Source of the DNA: Acidobacteriaceae bacterium
GTDB taxonomy: Bacteria > Acidobacteriota > Terriglobia > Terriglobales > Acidobacteriaceae
DNA length: 11,667 nt
Assembly: GCA_003168235.1 (NCBI GenBank)
Contig: PMSZ01000453.1
Span: 1,555 to 13,221 of the forward strand
Direction: 5' to 3'
Position 1 is the stretch's first letter; each line of letters starts with the position of its first letter. The notes beneath the pieces are model-generated. The model did no database searches and had not been told where the DNA came from. It worked only from the letters and a program-made list of their open reading frames with translations. The position numbers were made by a program, and so were the translations under genes. Below, in pieces: positions 1 to 5,676 of the stretch.

Positions 1-253
1 AGGCGAATTTGTGCGTGAAGTTCTGGTGCGAAGCCACATCGTCGGCGCTCACTCCAACCACTTTAATCCCGGCCGCGTCAAAGTCCGCCTTCGAGGCGGT
101 AAACGATTTGCCTTGAATCGTACATCCCGGCGTGTCGTCTTTCGGATAGAAATAAACCACCAGCCACTGCCCCACGAAATCGCGGAGCGTGGTGATCTTG
201 CCGTCCTGATTGGGCAGCGAAAAGTTAGGAAAAGGATTGCCTTCAGCCAGCAT
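1..253 (-). CDS. bcp: Peroxiredoxin, BCP/PrxQ family (partial, C-terminus outside window)
   Basis: Thiol peroxidase that reduces H2O2 and organic hydroperoxides in the cytoplasm, normally recharged by thioredoxin. Only the first 84 residues are visible; the gene runs off the left edge. The fold signature is clear: an N-terminal PNFSLPNQDGK segment (residues 9-19), then YFYPKDDTPGCT (34-45) with the peroxidatic cysteine at C44, then the KVVGVSADD strand (64-72). The ATG at 253 is preceded by AAAGGAAA on the minus strand at about 9 bases, and the family normally starts about here. Many PrxQ proteins carry a resolving cysteine five residues after the peroxidatic one; here that position is K49, and no second cysteine is seen up to residue 84. 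The gene lies downstream of the VOC gene on the same strand with a 125-base gap, so it may have its own promoter. The family call is secure; the mechanism type is inferred. Confidence 0.93.
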   Translation of the reverse strand, partial: MLAEGNPFPNFSLPNQDGKITTLRDFVGQWLVVYFYPKDDTPGCTIQGKSFTASKADFDAAGIKVVGVSADDVASHQNFTHKFA

Positions 254-308
254 CGGGAGAGTTTCCTTTCATAGTCACAATAATTTTGAAGAGGAGTCTA
301 AGAAGAAA

Positions 309-314
309 ATTGTA
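309..314 (-). promoter_or_regulatory. Candidate extended -10 promoter of the peroxiredoxin gene
   Basis: Read on the minus strand this is TGC followed by TACAAT, an extended -10 element, 55 bases before the peroxiredoxin ATG. No good -35 box lies 16-18 bases upstream. Sequence match only. Confidence 0.3.
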
Positions 315-340
315 GCAGCACTCGAAACAACTGGTGGAGC

Positions 341-374
341 AAACGGGCGTTCTCGGCCGTCCAGCTTCCCGTTT
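341..374 (-). terminator. Possible hairpin just after the VOC gene
   Basis: AAACGGG (341-347) and CCCGTTT (368-374) form a perfect 7-bp inverted repeat with a 20-base loop, starting five bases after the VOC stop codon. The run of T after the stem on the minus strand is only three bases. It is therefore a weak terminator candidate and may be chance. Confidence 0.25.
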
Positions 375-378
375 CGCG

Positions 379-846
379 TTACGCTGCCGGCATCGCCTTC
401 TTGGCCCGCTCTTTCATCTCCTGCGGCGAGACGTCTTCCACGTGAGTCGCCACGCCCCACAGATGTCCAAACGGATCCTGAATAAATCCCATGCGATCGC
501 CGTAGAACTGGTCCGCCACCGGCTGCAAAATCTTCGCCCCGGCGGCCACAGCCTTGCCGACCGTTGCATCCACGTCTTCCACGTACAGCAGAATGCTCAC
601 CGGCGACGCGCCAATATTCTCCGGGCTGCGGTGGCCCATCTCTGGAAACTCATCCGCCAGCATGATGTGCGATCCGCCAATCGCCAGTTCAGCATGTCCA
701 ATCCGCCCATCCGGACCGCCCATCCGCATCACTTCCGTCGCCCCAAAAATGTTTTTGTAGTAATCGATAGCCCGTGCAGCTCCCTTAACGATCAGATACG
801 GCGTGACCGAGTTGTATCCCTTCGGAATGTAATGGACTTTTTCCAT
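379..846 (-). CDS. VOC family protein, PhnB-like (glyoxalase/bleomycin-resistance fold)
   Basis: A 155-residue protein of the vicinal oxygen chelate superfamily, closest to the PhnB-like branch. These are small cytoplasmic dimers; most have no known substrate. Two beta-alpha-beta-beta-beta modules are visible. The first runs from SVTPYLIVKGAARAIDYY (residues 13-30) through PDGRIGHAELAIGGSHIMLADE. The second runs from VSILLYVEDVDATVGKAVAAGAK to the family hallmark FIQDPFGHLWGVATH near the C-terminus. The Lys/Glu-rich tail ending KKAMPAA is common in this branch. The ATG at 846 has a good AGAGGAG site 7 bases upstream. The gene faces away from the WxxGxW gene and lies upstream of the peroxiredoxin on the same strand. 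A role in detoxification is only a guess from the family name. The family call is secure; the reaction is unknown. Confidence 0.93.
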   Translation of the reverse strand: MEKVHYIPKGYNSVTPYLIVKGAARAIDYYKNIFGATEVMRMGGPDGRIGHAELAIGGSHIMLADEFPEMGHRSPENIGASPVSILLYVEDVDATVGKAVAAGAKILQPVADQFYGDRMGFIQDPFGHLWGVATHVEDVSPQEMKERAKKAMPAA

Positions 847-893
847 GATGTTCTCCTCTGGCGTTCACGAGCCGCGTCCTTCACCCGCGCTTG

Positions 894-899
894 GGTATA
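894..899 (-). promoter_or_regulatory. Candidate extended -10 promoter of the VOC gene
   Basis: On the minus strand the sequence reads TGATATACC, that is TG-N-TATACC, an extended -10 element ending 47 bases before the VOC ATG. The -35 position is poor. Sequence match only. Confidence 0.3.
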
Positions 900-936
900 T
901 CAGAACATACGCGGCACCCGAACTCAAGGAGGCGTC

Positions 937-978
937 ATGAGCCTGTGGGCAACCAAAACCGGCACTGCTACATCGTAA
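937..978 (+). CDS. Possible 13-residue leader peptide ORF
   Basis: Reads MSLWATKTGTATS then TAA. It has an excellent ribosome binding site, AAGGAGG, four bases before the ATG, stronger than that of the downstream WxxGxW gene. Its stop overlaps the ATG of the next mini-ORF (TAATG). No homology is recognisable at this length. It could be a translated leader, a remnant of a decayed gene, or chance; only the binding site argues for translation. Confidence 0.25.
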   Translation: MSLWATKTGTATS

Positions 979-1061
979 TGTGGCCCGAAGTTGGCGATGA
1001 GATCGGCTATGAAGCTCGACCCCGCGAAGAATCGCGAAGAATGAAGAAGACTAGGAGATAA
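978..1061 (+). CDS. Possible 27-residue upstream ORF ending one base before the WxxGxW gene
   Basis: Starts inside the TAATG junction with the preceding mini-ORF and stops (TAA) at 1061, with a single C before the ATG at 1063. The product is strongly charged: it begins MWPEVGDEIGYEA and ends in a run rich in Arg, Glu and Lys (MKKTRR). The AGGAG of the next gene's ribosome binding site lies within its last codons. This layout would allow translational coupling, but with no conservation data it may be accidental. Confidence 0.22.
   Translation: MWPEVGDEIGYEARPREESRRMKKTRR
1023..1042 (+). repeat. Perfect 10-base tandem duplication
   Basis: CGCGAAGAAT occurs twice in direct tandem (1023-1032 and 1033-1042), followed by the similar GAAGAAGA. 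It lies 21 bases before the WxxGxW start, inside the 27-residue mini-ORF. It may be a slippage product or a spacing element; no known operator was recognised. Confidence 0.5.
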
Positions 1062-1062
1062 C

Positions 1063-2526
1063 ATGACTTCTGTCCGCTCGACGCATTTGGTAGTTTATGT
1101 CGTCCTGATACTCGCAACCCTGGCTCTGCCCGGACAATCATTCGCGCAAGTTGGCGTTTCGATCACCATCGCTCCTCCGGCTCTGCCGATCTATACCCAG
1201 CCCATCTGTCCCGGCGACGGTAATCTCTGGACGCCCGGCTACTGGGCTTGGGACGATGGCGACTACTACTGGGTTCCCGGCACTTGGGTTCTCGCGCCCG
1301 AAGCGGGTTTCTTATGGACTCCCGGGTACTGGGGTTGGGCCGACGGTGCCTACGCCTGGAACACCGGTTACTGGGGACCGAATGTCGGTTTTTACGGTGG
1401 CGTTAACTACGGCTTCGGCTACGGTGGCGTTGGCTTCGGCGGAGGCTACTGGCAAGGCGGAAACTTTTTCTACAACACCTCCGTCATGAACGTAAACCGC
1501 ACGATCATCCATAACGTGTACAGCAAAACGGTCGTCAACCGAAGCGTGAGCCACGTAAGCTACAACGGCGGCAGAGGAGGACTCAGCGCACGGCCTAGCG
1601 CGGCAGACGAAAGGTACAAAAGCGAACGGCATATCGGGCCAACGTCCGAGCAAACTCGCCAGCAGGAAGCCGCTGCCGGCGACCGCAGCCTGCGCGCTTC
1701 CGTCAATCACGGCCGGCCATCTGTAGCCGCCACTGCCAAGCCCGGAGAATTCAAGACTGGAGTGGTAGCTGCTCGCGGCGCAACCGCCCCGCGCAATGCC
1801 GCCGCCCGCACCACGAAACGTGAAAGCGCAACGAAAGAAACTACGGCCAAAGAAAGCGCGGCCAAAGAGAGTGCCAGAGAAAGATCGACCAGGACTGAGT
1901 CAAAGTCCGAAGCAAAGTCCGAAGCCAGGACCACAAAGCCGGCGGCCACCAAACCGGCAAGAACCGAACACGCCGAGGCAAAACCCAAAGCCGCGAAGCC
2001 CGCTCCCGAGCATCGTGCAACCACGGCCAGATCTGAACCGAAGTCGGAACGAGAAACAGAACCGAAATCCGAATCAAAAACCGAAGCCAAGGCACCCAAG
2101 CCTGCAAGAACCGAACGCGCGGAAGCAAAACCTAAGGCGGCCAAGCCAGCTCCCGAGCATCACGAAAGCATGGCTCGAACCGAACCCAAGTCCGAGACAA
2201 AGTCCGAGGCGAAGTCCGAACCAAAACCTGAGAAGGCGCCCAAGCCCGCAAAAACTGAGCGTGCCGAGGCCAAGCCGCCCAAGGAAGCAAAACCCGCTCC
2301 CGAGCGTCACGAATCGATGCCTAAGGCTGAATCCAAGCCGCCCAAGCCCGCAAAGACTGAACGCGCCGAAGCGAAGCCTCCCAAAGAAGCCAAGCCCACT
2401 CCCGAGCGTCATGAGAGTGCGCCGCGCGCCGAAAGCGCGCCAAAGGCCGAGCAAAAACCCGAGCATCAAAGCGCGCCTCGTGAAGAGAGCAAGCCCGCAC
2501 CCGCGGAAAAAAAGCCTCCCCGATAG
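1063..2526 (+). CDS. Secreted WxxGxW-repeat protein with Lys/Pro/Glu/Ala repeat tail
   Basis: A 487-residue protein with three visible parts. Residues 1-29 are a Sec signal peptide with a hydrophobic core (VVYVVLILATLALPG) and likely cleavage after SFA. Residues 50-135 hold four copies of the WxxGxW motif (W56-W61, W70-W75, W85-W90, W99-W104), as in the YXWGXW/WXXGXW repeat family of envelope proteins of unknown function, followed by a Gly/Tyr/Phe-rich stretch. From about residue 240 to the end the protein is low-complexity Lys, Pro, Glu and Ala, with four degenerate repeats of the type KPARTERAEAKPKAAKPAPE. The tail resembles flexible, cell-wall or nucleic-acid-binding spacers, but no function can be assigned. 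The ATG at 1063 has AGGAG 7 bases upstream. The gene stands alone on its strand: a divergent neighbour upstream and a hairpin plus a convergent gene downstream. The tail is highly charged and disordered in prediction by eye. Export is well supported; the role is unknown. Confidence 0.88.
   Translation: MTSVRSTHLVVYVVLILATLALPGQSFAQVGVSITIAPPALPIYTQPICPGDGNLWTPGYWAWDDGDYYWVPGTWVLAPEAGFLWTPGYWGWADGAYAWNTGYWGPNVGFYGGVNYGFGYGGVGFGGGYWQGGNFFYNTSVMNVNRTIIHNVYSKTVVNRSVSHVSYNGGRGGLSARPSAADERYKSERHIGPTSEQTRQQEAAAGDRSLRASVNHGRPSVAATAKPGEFKTGVVAARGATAPRNAAARTTKRESATKETTAKESAAKESARERSTRTESKSEAKSEARTTKPAATKPARTEHAEAKPKAAKPAPEHRATTARSEPKSERETEPKSESKTEAKAPKPARTERAEAKPKAAKPAPEHHESMARTEPKSETKSEAKSEPKPEKAPKPAKTERAEAKPPKEAKPAPERHESMPKAESKPPKPAKTERAEAKPPKEAKPTPERHESAPRAESAPKAEQKPEHQSAPREESKPAPAEKKPPR
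1951..2418 (+). repeat. Four degenerate in-frame repeats in the tail of the WxxGxW protein
   Basis: Repeat units begin near 1951, 2098, 2242 and 2344 (residues 297, 346, 394, 428), giving periods of 49, 48 and 34 codons. Each unit starts KPA(R/K)TE(H/R)AEAKP and continues (K/P)xxKP(A/T)PE(H/R); the linkers are KSE/KPE-rich. All periods are whole codons, so copy number can change without a frameshift. The bias also keeps several other frames open, which explains long spurious ORFs on both strands here. Confidence 0.85.
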
Positions 2527-2535
2527 CAGCACGAC

Positions 2536-2590
2536 TGCAAAAAGTGCCCATCTGACGCGCCAGTTGCGACATCAGAATGGGCACTTTGCA
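2536..2590. terminator. Bidirectional terminator hairpin between convergent genes
   Basis: The left arm (2536-2555, core AAGTGCCCAT) and right arm (2572-2590, core ATGGGCACTT) pair over about 18 bp with one bulged T and a slightly longer A run on the left. The loop is about 16 bases. It lies 10 bases after the WxxGxW stop and 63 bases after the UbiD stop on the other strand. Read on the minus strand the stem is followed by TTTTT, a usual intrinsic terminator; on the plus strand it is followed by the T-rich TTTGCATTT. This fits termination in both directions. Confidence 0.75.
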
Positions 2591-2653
2591 TTTAGCTTTC
2601 AGTCGCCGCAATCCCGCCACTTCGGCGAGTGATGAACCTCTGGTGAAATGTGG

Positions 2654-4216
2654 CTACTCCATCCCCAATTCCTTCGCCAGCGCCCGCCATTTCCCGTCCA
2701 CGATCGCCCTGGTCTTCGCGTCCATCACAATCTCATCCGGCCACGGACGCCCGAATCCCTCCGTCGTCCACTTTCGCGTTGCATCAATTCCCATCTTCGA
2801 TCCATAGTTCGCCAGCCGCGCGGAGTGGTCGAGCGAATCCACCGGCCCCAGCGTGAACTGAATGTCGCGCTCCGGATCGATATTATTCAGCGCCTTCAGC
2901 GTCACATCGGCCACGTCCTGCACGTCCACGTCTTCATCCACCACGATGATGCACTTCGTAAACATCGCCTGCCCCAGCGACCAGATAGCATTCATTACCT
3001 TGCGTGCCTGCCCCGGATACGATTTGCGAATCGAAACAATCATCAGATTATGAAACACGCCTTCGATCGGCAGATTCACGTCCACCAGTTCGGGAATCGT
3101 CAGCTTCATCAGCGGCAGAACAATCCTTTCTACCGCCTTCCCCATCCATGCATCTTCTTGGGGAGGCTTACCCACCACCGTCGTCGCGTAGATCGGATCT
3201 TTTCTATGCGTCACACAAGTGACGTGAAACACCGGATACTCATCCTCCAGCGAATAAAATCCCGTGTGATCGCCGAACGGCCCTTCCGTGCGCAGTTCGT
3301 CAAGGTTCACATAACCCTCAAGCACAATCTCCGCATTCGCCGGAACCTCCAGATCCACCGTCTCGCATTTCACCAATTCCATCGGCTTCTGCCGCAGAAA
3401 TCCCGCAATGATAAACTCTTCTACTTCCGGAGGCGCTGGCACAATCGCAGAAAAAGTCAGCGCCGGATCGGTCCCGATCGCAACCGCCACATCCATTCGC
3501 CCCGACGGACGCTCCCCTGCAGCCAGCATCGCGCCGCCCGAAGACCGCGCCATCAGATCCACTTTCAGAGACGCTCCACTCTGCGTCTCCCGCAATCTAT
3601 CCCGATAATGTTCCGCCGCCACCTTCTGCCGCTGCCAGTGCATGCCCGTCGTTCGTTCGTCATAAATCTGCATGCGATACATACCCACGTTGCGCTTCCC
3701 CGTCTTCGGATCGCGCGTAATCACACACGGCAGCGTGATGAACCGCCCCGCATCTTTCGGCCAGCACTGCAGAATCGGAAAATCGAGCAGCGAGAAATTG
3801 TCGCGCTTGATCACTTCCTTGCAAGGTCCCGTCGTCACCGTCTTCGGAAACAACTTCCCCACTTCCGCCAGCATCGGCAGCATCTTCATTTTGTCCAGAA
3901 ATCCTTGCGGAGACTTCACATCCATGAACCCGCGAATCCGCCCGGCAATTTCATCCAGTGCATCGACTTCGAGCGCCAGCCGCATCCGGCGCGCCGATCC
4001 GAACTGGTTGATCAGAAGCTGCGCTCCCGGATATCCCTTCACGTTCTCGAACAGCAGCGCCTTCCCGCCAACATCCCCATGCTTGTCTCGGCTCTTCGAA
4101 ACCCGGTCGGCAATTTCCGTGATCTCCAGAATCGGGTCGGCTTCTGTTCGCACGCGCCTCAATTCGCCCGCTCGCTCCAGCGCTTTGATCCAGTCCCTCA
4201 GATCGTCGTAGGCCAA
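2654..4216 (-). CDS. ubiD: UbiD family decarboxylase (menaquinone/ubiquinone type, prenylated-FMN enzyme)
   Basis: A 520-residue cytoplasmic decarboxylase of the UbiD family, which uses prenylated FMN made by a UbiX partner (none in this window). Acidobacteria make menaquinone, so action on a prenylated aromatic acid of that pathway is the likely role, by inference. Family marks are NVGMYRMQI (176-184, with the cofactor/metal Asn176 and Arg181 of the catalytic Arg-Glu-Glu set), LEVPANAEIVLEGY (289-302), EGPFGDHTGFYS (311-322), VFHNLMIVSI (387-396), YPGQARKVM (400-408) and YGSKMGIDATRKW (471-483). Oddities: the His of the usual MHWQxHK motif is Gln197, the Glu of the usual GER(M/L)xVAVA motif is Gly239, and the segment between them is about 20 residues longer than in E. 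coli UbiD. The start is TTG at 4216: a TAA lies in frame five codons upstream, and GGAGG sits four bases before the TTG. The family call is secure; the exact substrate is not. Confidence 0.9.
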   Translation of the reverse strand: MAYDDLRDWIKALERAGELRRVRTEADPILEITEIADRVSKSRDKHGDVGGKALLFENVKGYPGAQLLINQFGSARRMRLALEVDALDEIAGRIRGFMDVKSPQGFLDKMKMLPMLAEVGKLFPKTVTTGPCKEVIKRDNFSLLDFPILQCWPKDAGRFITLPCVITRDPKTGKRNVGMYRMQIYDERTTGMHWQRQKVAAEHYRDRLRETQSGASLKVDLMARSSGGAMLAAGERPSGRMDVAVAIGTDPALTFSAIVPAPPEVEEFIIAGFLRQKPMELVKCETVDLEVPANAEIVLEGYVNLDELRTEGPFGDHTGFYSLEDEYPVFHVTCVTHRKDPIYATTVVGKPPQEDAWMGKAVERIVLPLMKLTIPELVDVNLPIEGVFHNLMIVSIRKSYPGQARKVMNAIWSLGQAMFTKCIIVVDEDVDVQDVADVTLKALNNIDPERDIQFTLGPVDSLDHSARLANYGSKMGIDATRKWTTEGFGRPWPDEIVMDAKTRAIVDGKWRALAKELGME

Positions 4217-4261
4217 AATTCCTCCCCATTACAAAAAGACAAGAAAGACAAATGCCAAACG

Positions 4262-4267
4262 ATTATA
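4262..4267 (-). promoter_or_regulatory. Perfect -10 box for the ubiD gene
   Basis: The minus strand reads TATAAT here, 45 bases before the TTG start, giving a leader of about 38 bases. The sequence 17 bases further upstream does not resemble TTGACA, so the promoter is either weak in its -35 or activator-dependent. Confidence 0.45.
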
Positions 4268-4360
4268 TGCCGCCACACTCTTCCACATTTCTCTCGCTGC
4301 GGCTAGGATATGGAAATCAATTTTTCCGCTTCCGCGTTTAACCAGGAACTACCGTGAACC

Positions 4361-4387
4361 ATGATCAGCCGTCCGCTCGCTGGATAA
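4361..4387 (+). other. Eight-codon upstream ORF before the antiporter gene
   Basis: ATG to TAA encoding MISRPLAG, 17 bases before the antiporter ATG, with AGGA 13 bases upstream of its start. Such a short frame easily arises by chance; noted only because the antiporter gene itself has a poor ribosome binding site (GGTAGATAACCC). Confidence 0.12.
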
Positions 4388-4404
4388 CCCTCGGTAGATA
4401 ACCC

Positions 4405-5589
4405 ATGGACCCGAACCCGCTCCTCTTCCGCGATCTGACCTACATCTTCGTGGCTGCCGTCTTAGGCGGACTGGTTGCCTGGCGCCTTCATCTTCCCTTG
4501 ATTATTGGCTTCATTCTGGGCGGAATTTTCATTAGCCCGTACACCCCCGGCCCCCACCTTTCCGAGTTGCACACCTTTGAGGTGTTTGCTGAGGTCGGCG
4601 TCGTCCTCCTCATGTTTTCCATCGGAGTCGAGTTTTCCATCCCCGACTTAATGCGCGTGAAATGGGTGGCTCTCGTCGGTGCCCCGCTCGGAATTTTGTT
4701 GATGACCGGCGTCGCCATGGCCACCGCCAAACTCTTGGGACGCAGCCTGACCGAGGGAGTTGTCATCGGTGCCACCGTCTCCGTGGCAAGCACCATGGTT
4801 CTCGCGCGATTGTTGAACGACTCCGGCAAGCTGAATACAACCGTCGGCCGCGTGATGATCGGTATCACCCTGATCGAAGATCTCGCCGTCATCTGCATGA
4901 CGGTCGTCCTCCCCGTATTCGCCGGCTCAAGCGAAGGGCGCTTCGCGCAGGCCGCCTGGATTCTTGGTAAGGCGCTGCTGCTCCTCGTTCCGCTGATTTT
5001 CCTCGCGATGAAAGTAATCCCGCGCATTCTCTTGCGCGCCAAAGCCACCAAAGACCCGGAAGTTTTCCTCTTAGCCGCCCTCGCCATTTGTCTCGGCACC
5101 GCTGCCTTGGCCCAGGCGGTGGGTTTCTCCGTTGCCCTCGGCGCTTTCCTTGCCGGATTGTCCCTCGGCAGCTCCCATGACCTTCACGATGCGCATTCGC
5201 AACTGGTTCCTCTTCGCGATGCCTTCGTAGCGCTCTTCTTCGTTTCGCTCGGAACCCTGATCGATCCCAAAGTGCTCCTCCGCAACCTGCCGCTTCTTGG
5301 CATGATGCTTCTACTCATCGTGTTCGGCAAATTTCTCGTTTGGACAGCGGTTGTCTGGCTTTTCCGCTATCCATTTCGGACCGCAACTCTTGTCGCCGCA
5401 GGCCTGACGCAAATCGGAGAGTTGTCATTTGTAGTCGTGCAGGTCGCGCGATCGGCCAACATGGTGGCCGAGAATATTTTCAGTACCGTCATTGCCGCCT
5501 CCTTGATTTCAATTTTGTTGAACGTTTTCATCGTGCGCGGAGCGTTCGCATGGCTGGGCGCGAAACTGCCCGTTTCCGATACGGCCTAA
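4405..5589 (+). CDS. CPA2-type cation:proton antiporter, membrane domain only (KefB-like)
   Basis: A 394-residue inner-membrane protein of the monovalent cation:proton antiporter-2 family (Na+/H+ exchanger fold), expected to exchange K+ or Na+ for H+. About twelve hydrophobic segments run through the whole length. Conserved family stretches are VGVVLLMFSIGVEFS (64-78), SVASTMVLARLLND (126-139, the broken helix), ITLIEDLAVI (154-163) with the ion-binding acidic pair E158-D159, GFSVALGAFLAGLSLGSS (240-257), LFFVSLGTLIDP (278-288), and GLTQIGELSFVVVQ (333-346) near the C-terminus. KefB/KefC proteins usually continue into a cytoplasmic TrkA-N/RCK regulatory domain; this one stops after the last membrane helix, so it lacks ligand gating by that domain. 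The gene is divergent from ubiD, and the mod operon starts 87 bases downstream on the same strand. Ion specificity cannot be read from the sequence. The ATG at 4405 is the first good start, though its ribosome binding site is weak. Confidence 0.9.
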   Translation: MDPNPLLFRDLTYIFVAAVLGGLVAWRLHLPLIIGFILGGIFISPYTPGPHLSELHTFEVFAEVGVVLLMFSIGVEFSIPDLMRVKWVALVGAPLGILLMTGVAMATAKLLGRSLTEGVVIGATVSVASTMVLARLLNDSGKLNTTVGRVMIGITLIEDLAVICMTVVLPVFAGSSEGRFAQAAWILGKALLLLVPLIFLAMKVIPRILLRAKATKDPEVFLLAALAICLGTAALAQAVGFSVALGAFLAGLSLGSSHDLHDAHSQLVPLRDAFVALFFVSLGTLIDPKVLLRNLPLLGMMLLLIVFGKFLVWTAVVWLFRYPFRTATLVAAGLTQIGELSFVVVQVARSANMVAENIFSTVIAASLISILLNVFIVRGAFAWLGAKLPVSDTA

Positions 5590-5653
5590 TATCGATTGAC
5601 GGTTTTGGGTCTTGATCGGCCTTTTCTAGCTGCTCTTCGCTTCTGGCCCGCGT

Positions 5654-5659
5654 TATACT
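5654..5659 (+). promoter_or_regulatory. Possible -10 box before modA
   Basis: TATACT, with GCGT just upstream, 17 bases before the modA ATG. No matching -35 is present and the predicted leader would be only about 11 bases, so the mod genes may instead be read through from the antiporter gene. No convincing ModE operator (paired CGnTATATA half-sites) was found. Confidence 0.2.
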
Positions 5660-5676
5660 CGCCTGCGAAGGACATC

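Larger units (their letters stand above)
847..1062. other. Divergent intergenic region, VOC gene to WxxGxW gene
   Basis: A 216-base spacer between two divergent genes, so it must hold promoters for both. I see an extended -10 for the minus-strand gene, two short overlapping plus-strand reading frames (937-978 and 978-1061) and a 10-base tandem repeat at 1023-1042. No convincing plus-strand -35/-10 pair was found. Confidence 0.6.

Noticed and set aside
1707..2632. Long open frames in other frames and on the minus strand across the repeat tail (1796-2632 plus, 1707-2144 minus, 2074-2532 minus)
   Set aside because: The Lys/Pro/Glu/Ala codon repeats keep several frames free of stops. The signal peptide and WxxGxW domain belong to the 1063-2526 frame.
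2648..4306. 552-codon plus-strand open frame opposite UbiD
   Set aside because: It is antisense to a clear family member, is very rich in Arg/His/Pro, and matches no known protein pattern. It results from codon bias of the real gene.
5596..5676. Longer modA form starting at 5596
   Set aside because: It would place 27 extra residues before an evident signal peptide; the start at 5677 has a proper ribosome binding site.
5590..5676. ModE operator or molybdenum-cofactor riboswitch upstream of modA
   Set aside because: Only one half-like CGTTATA is present, with no matching second arm, and the 87-base gap has no strong conserved stem structure.
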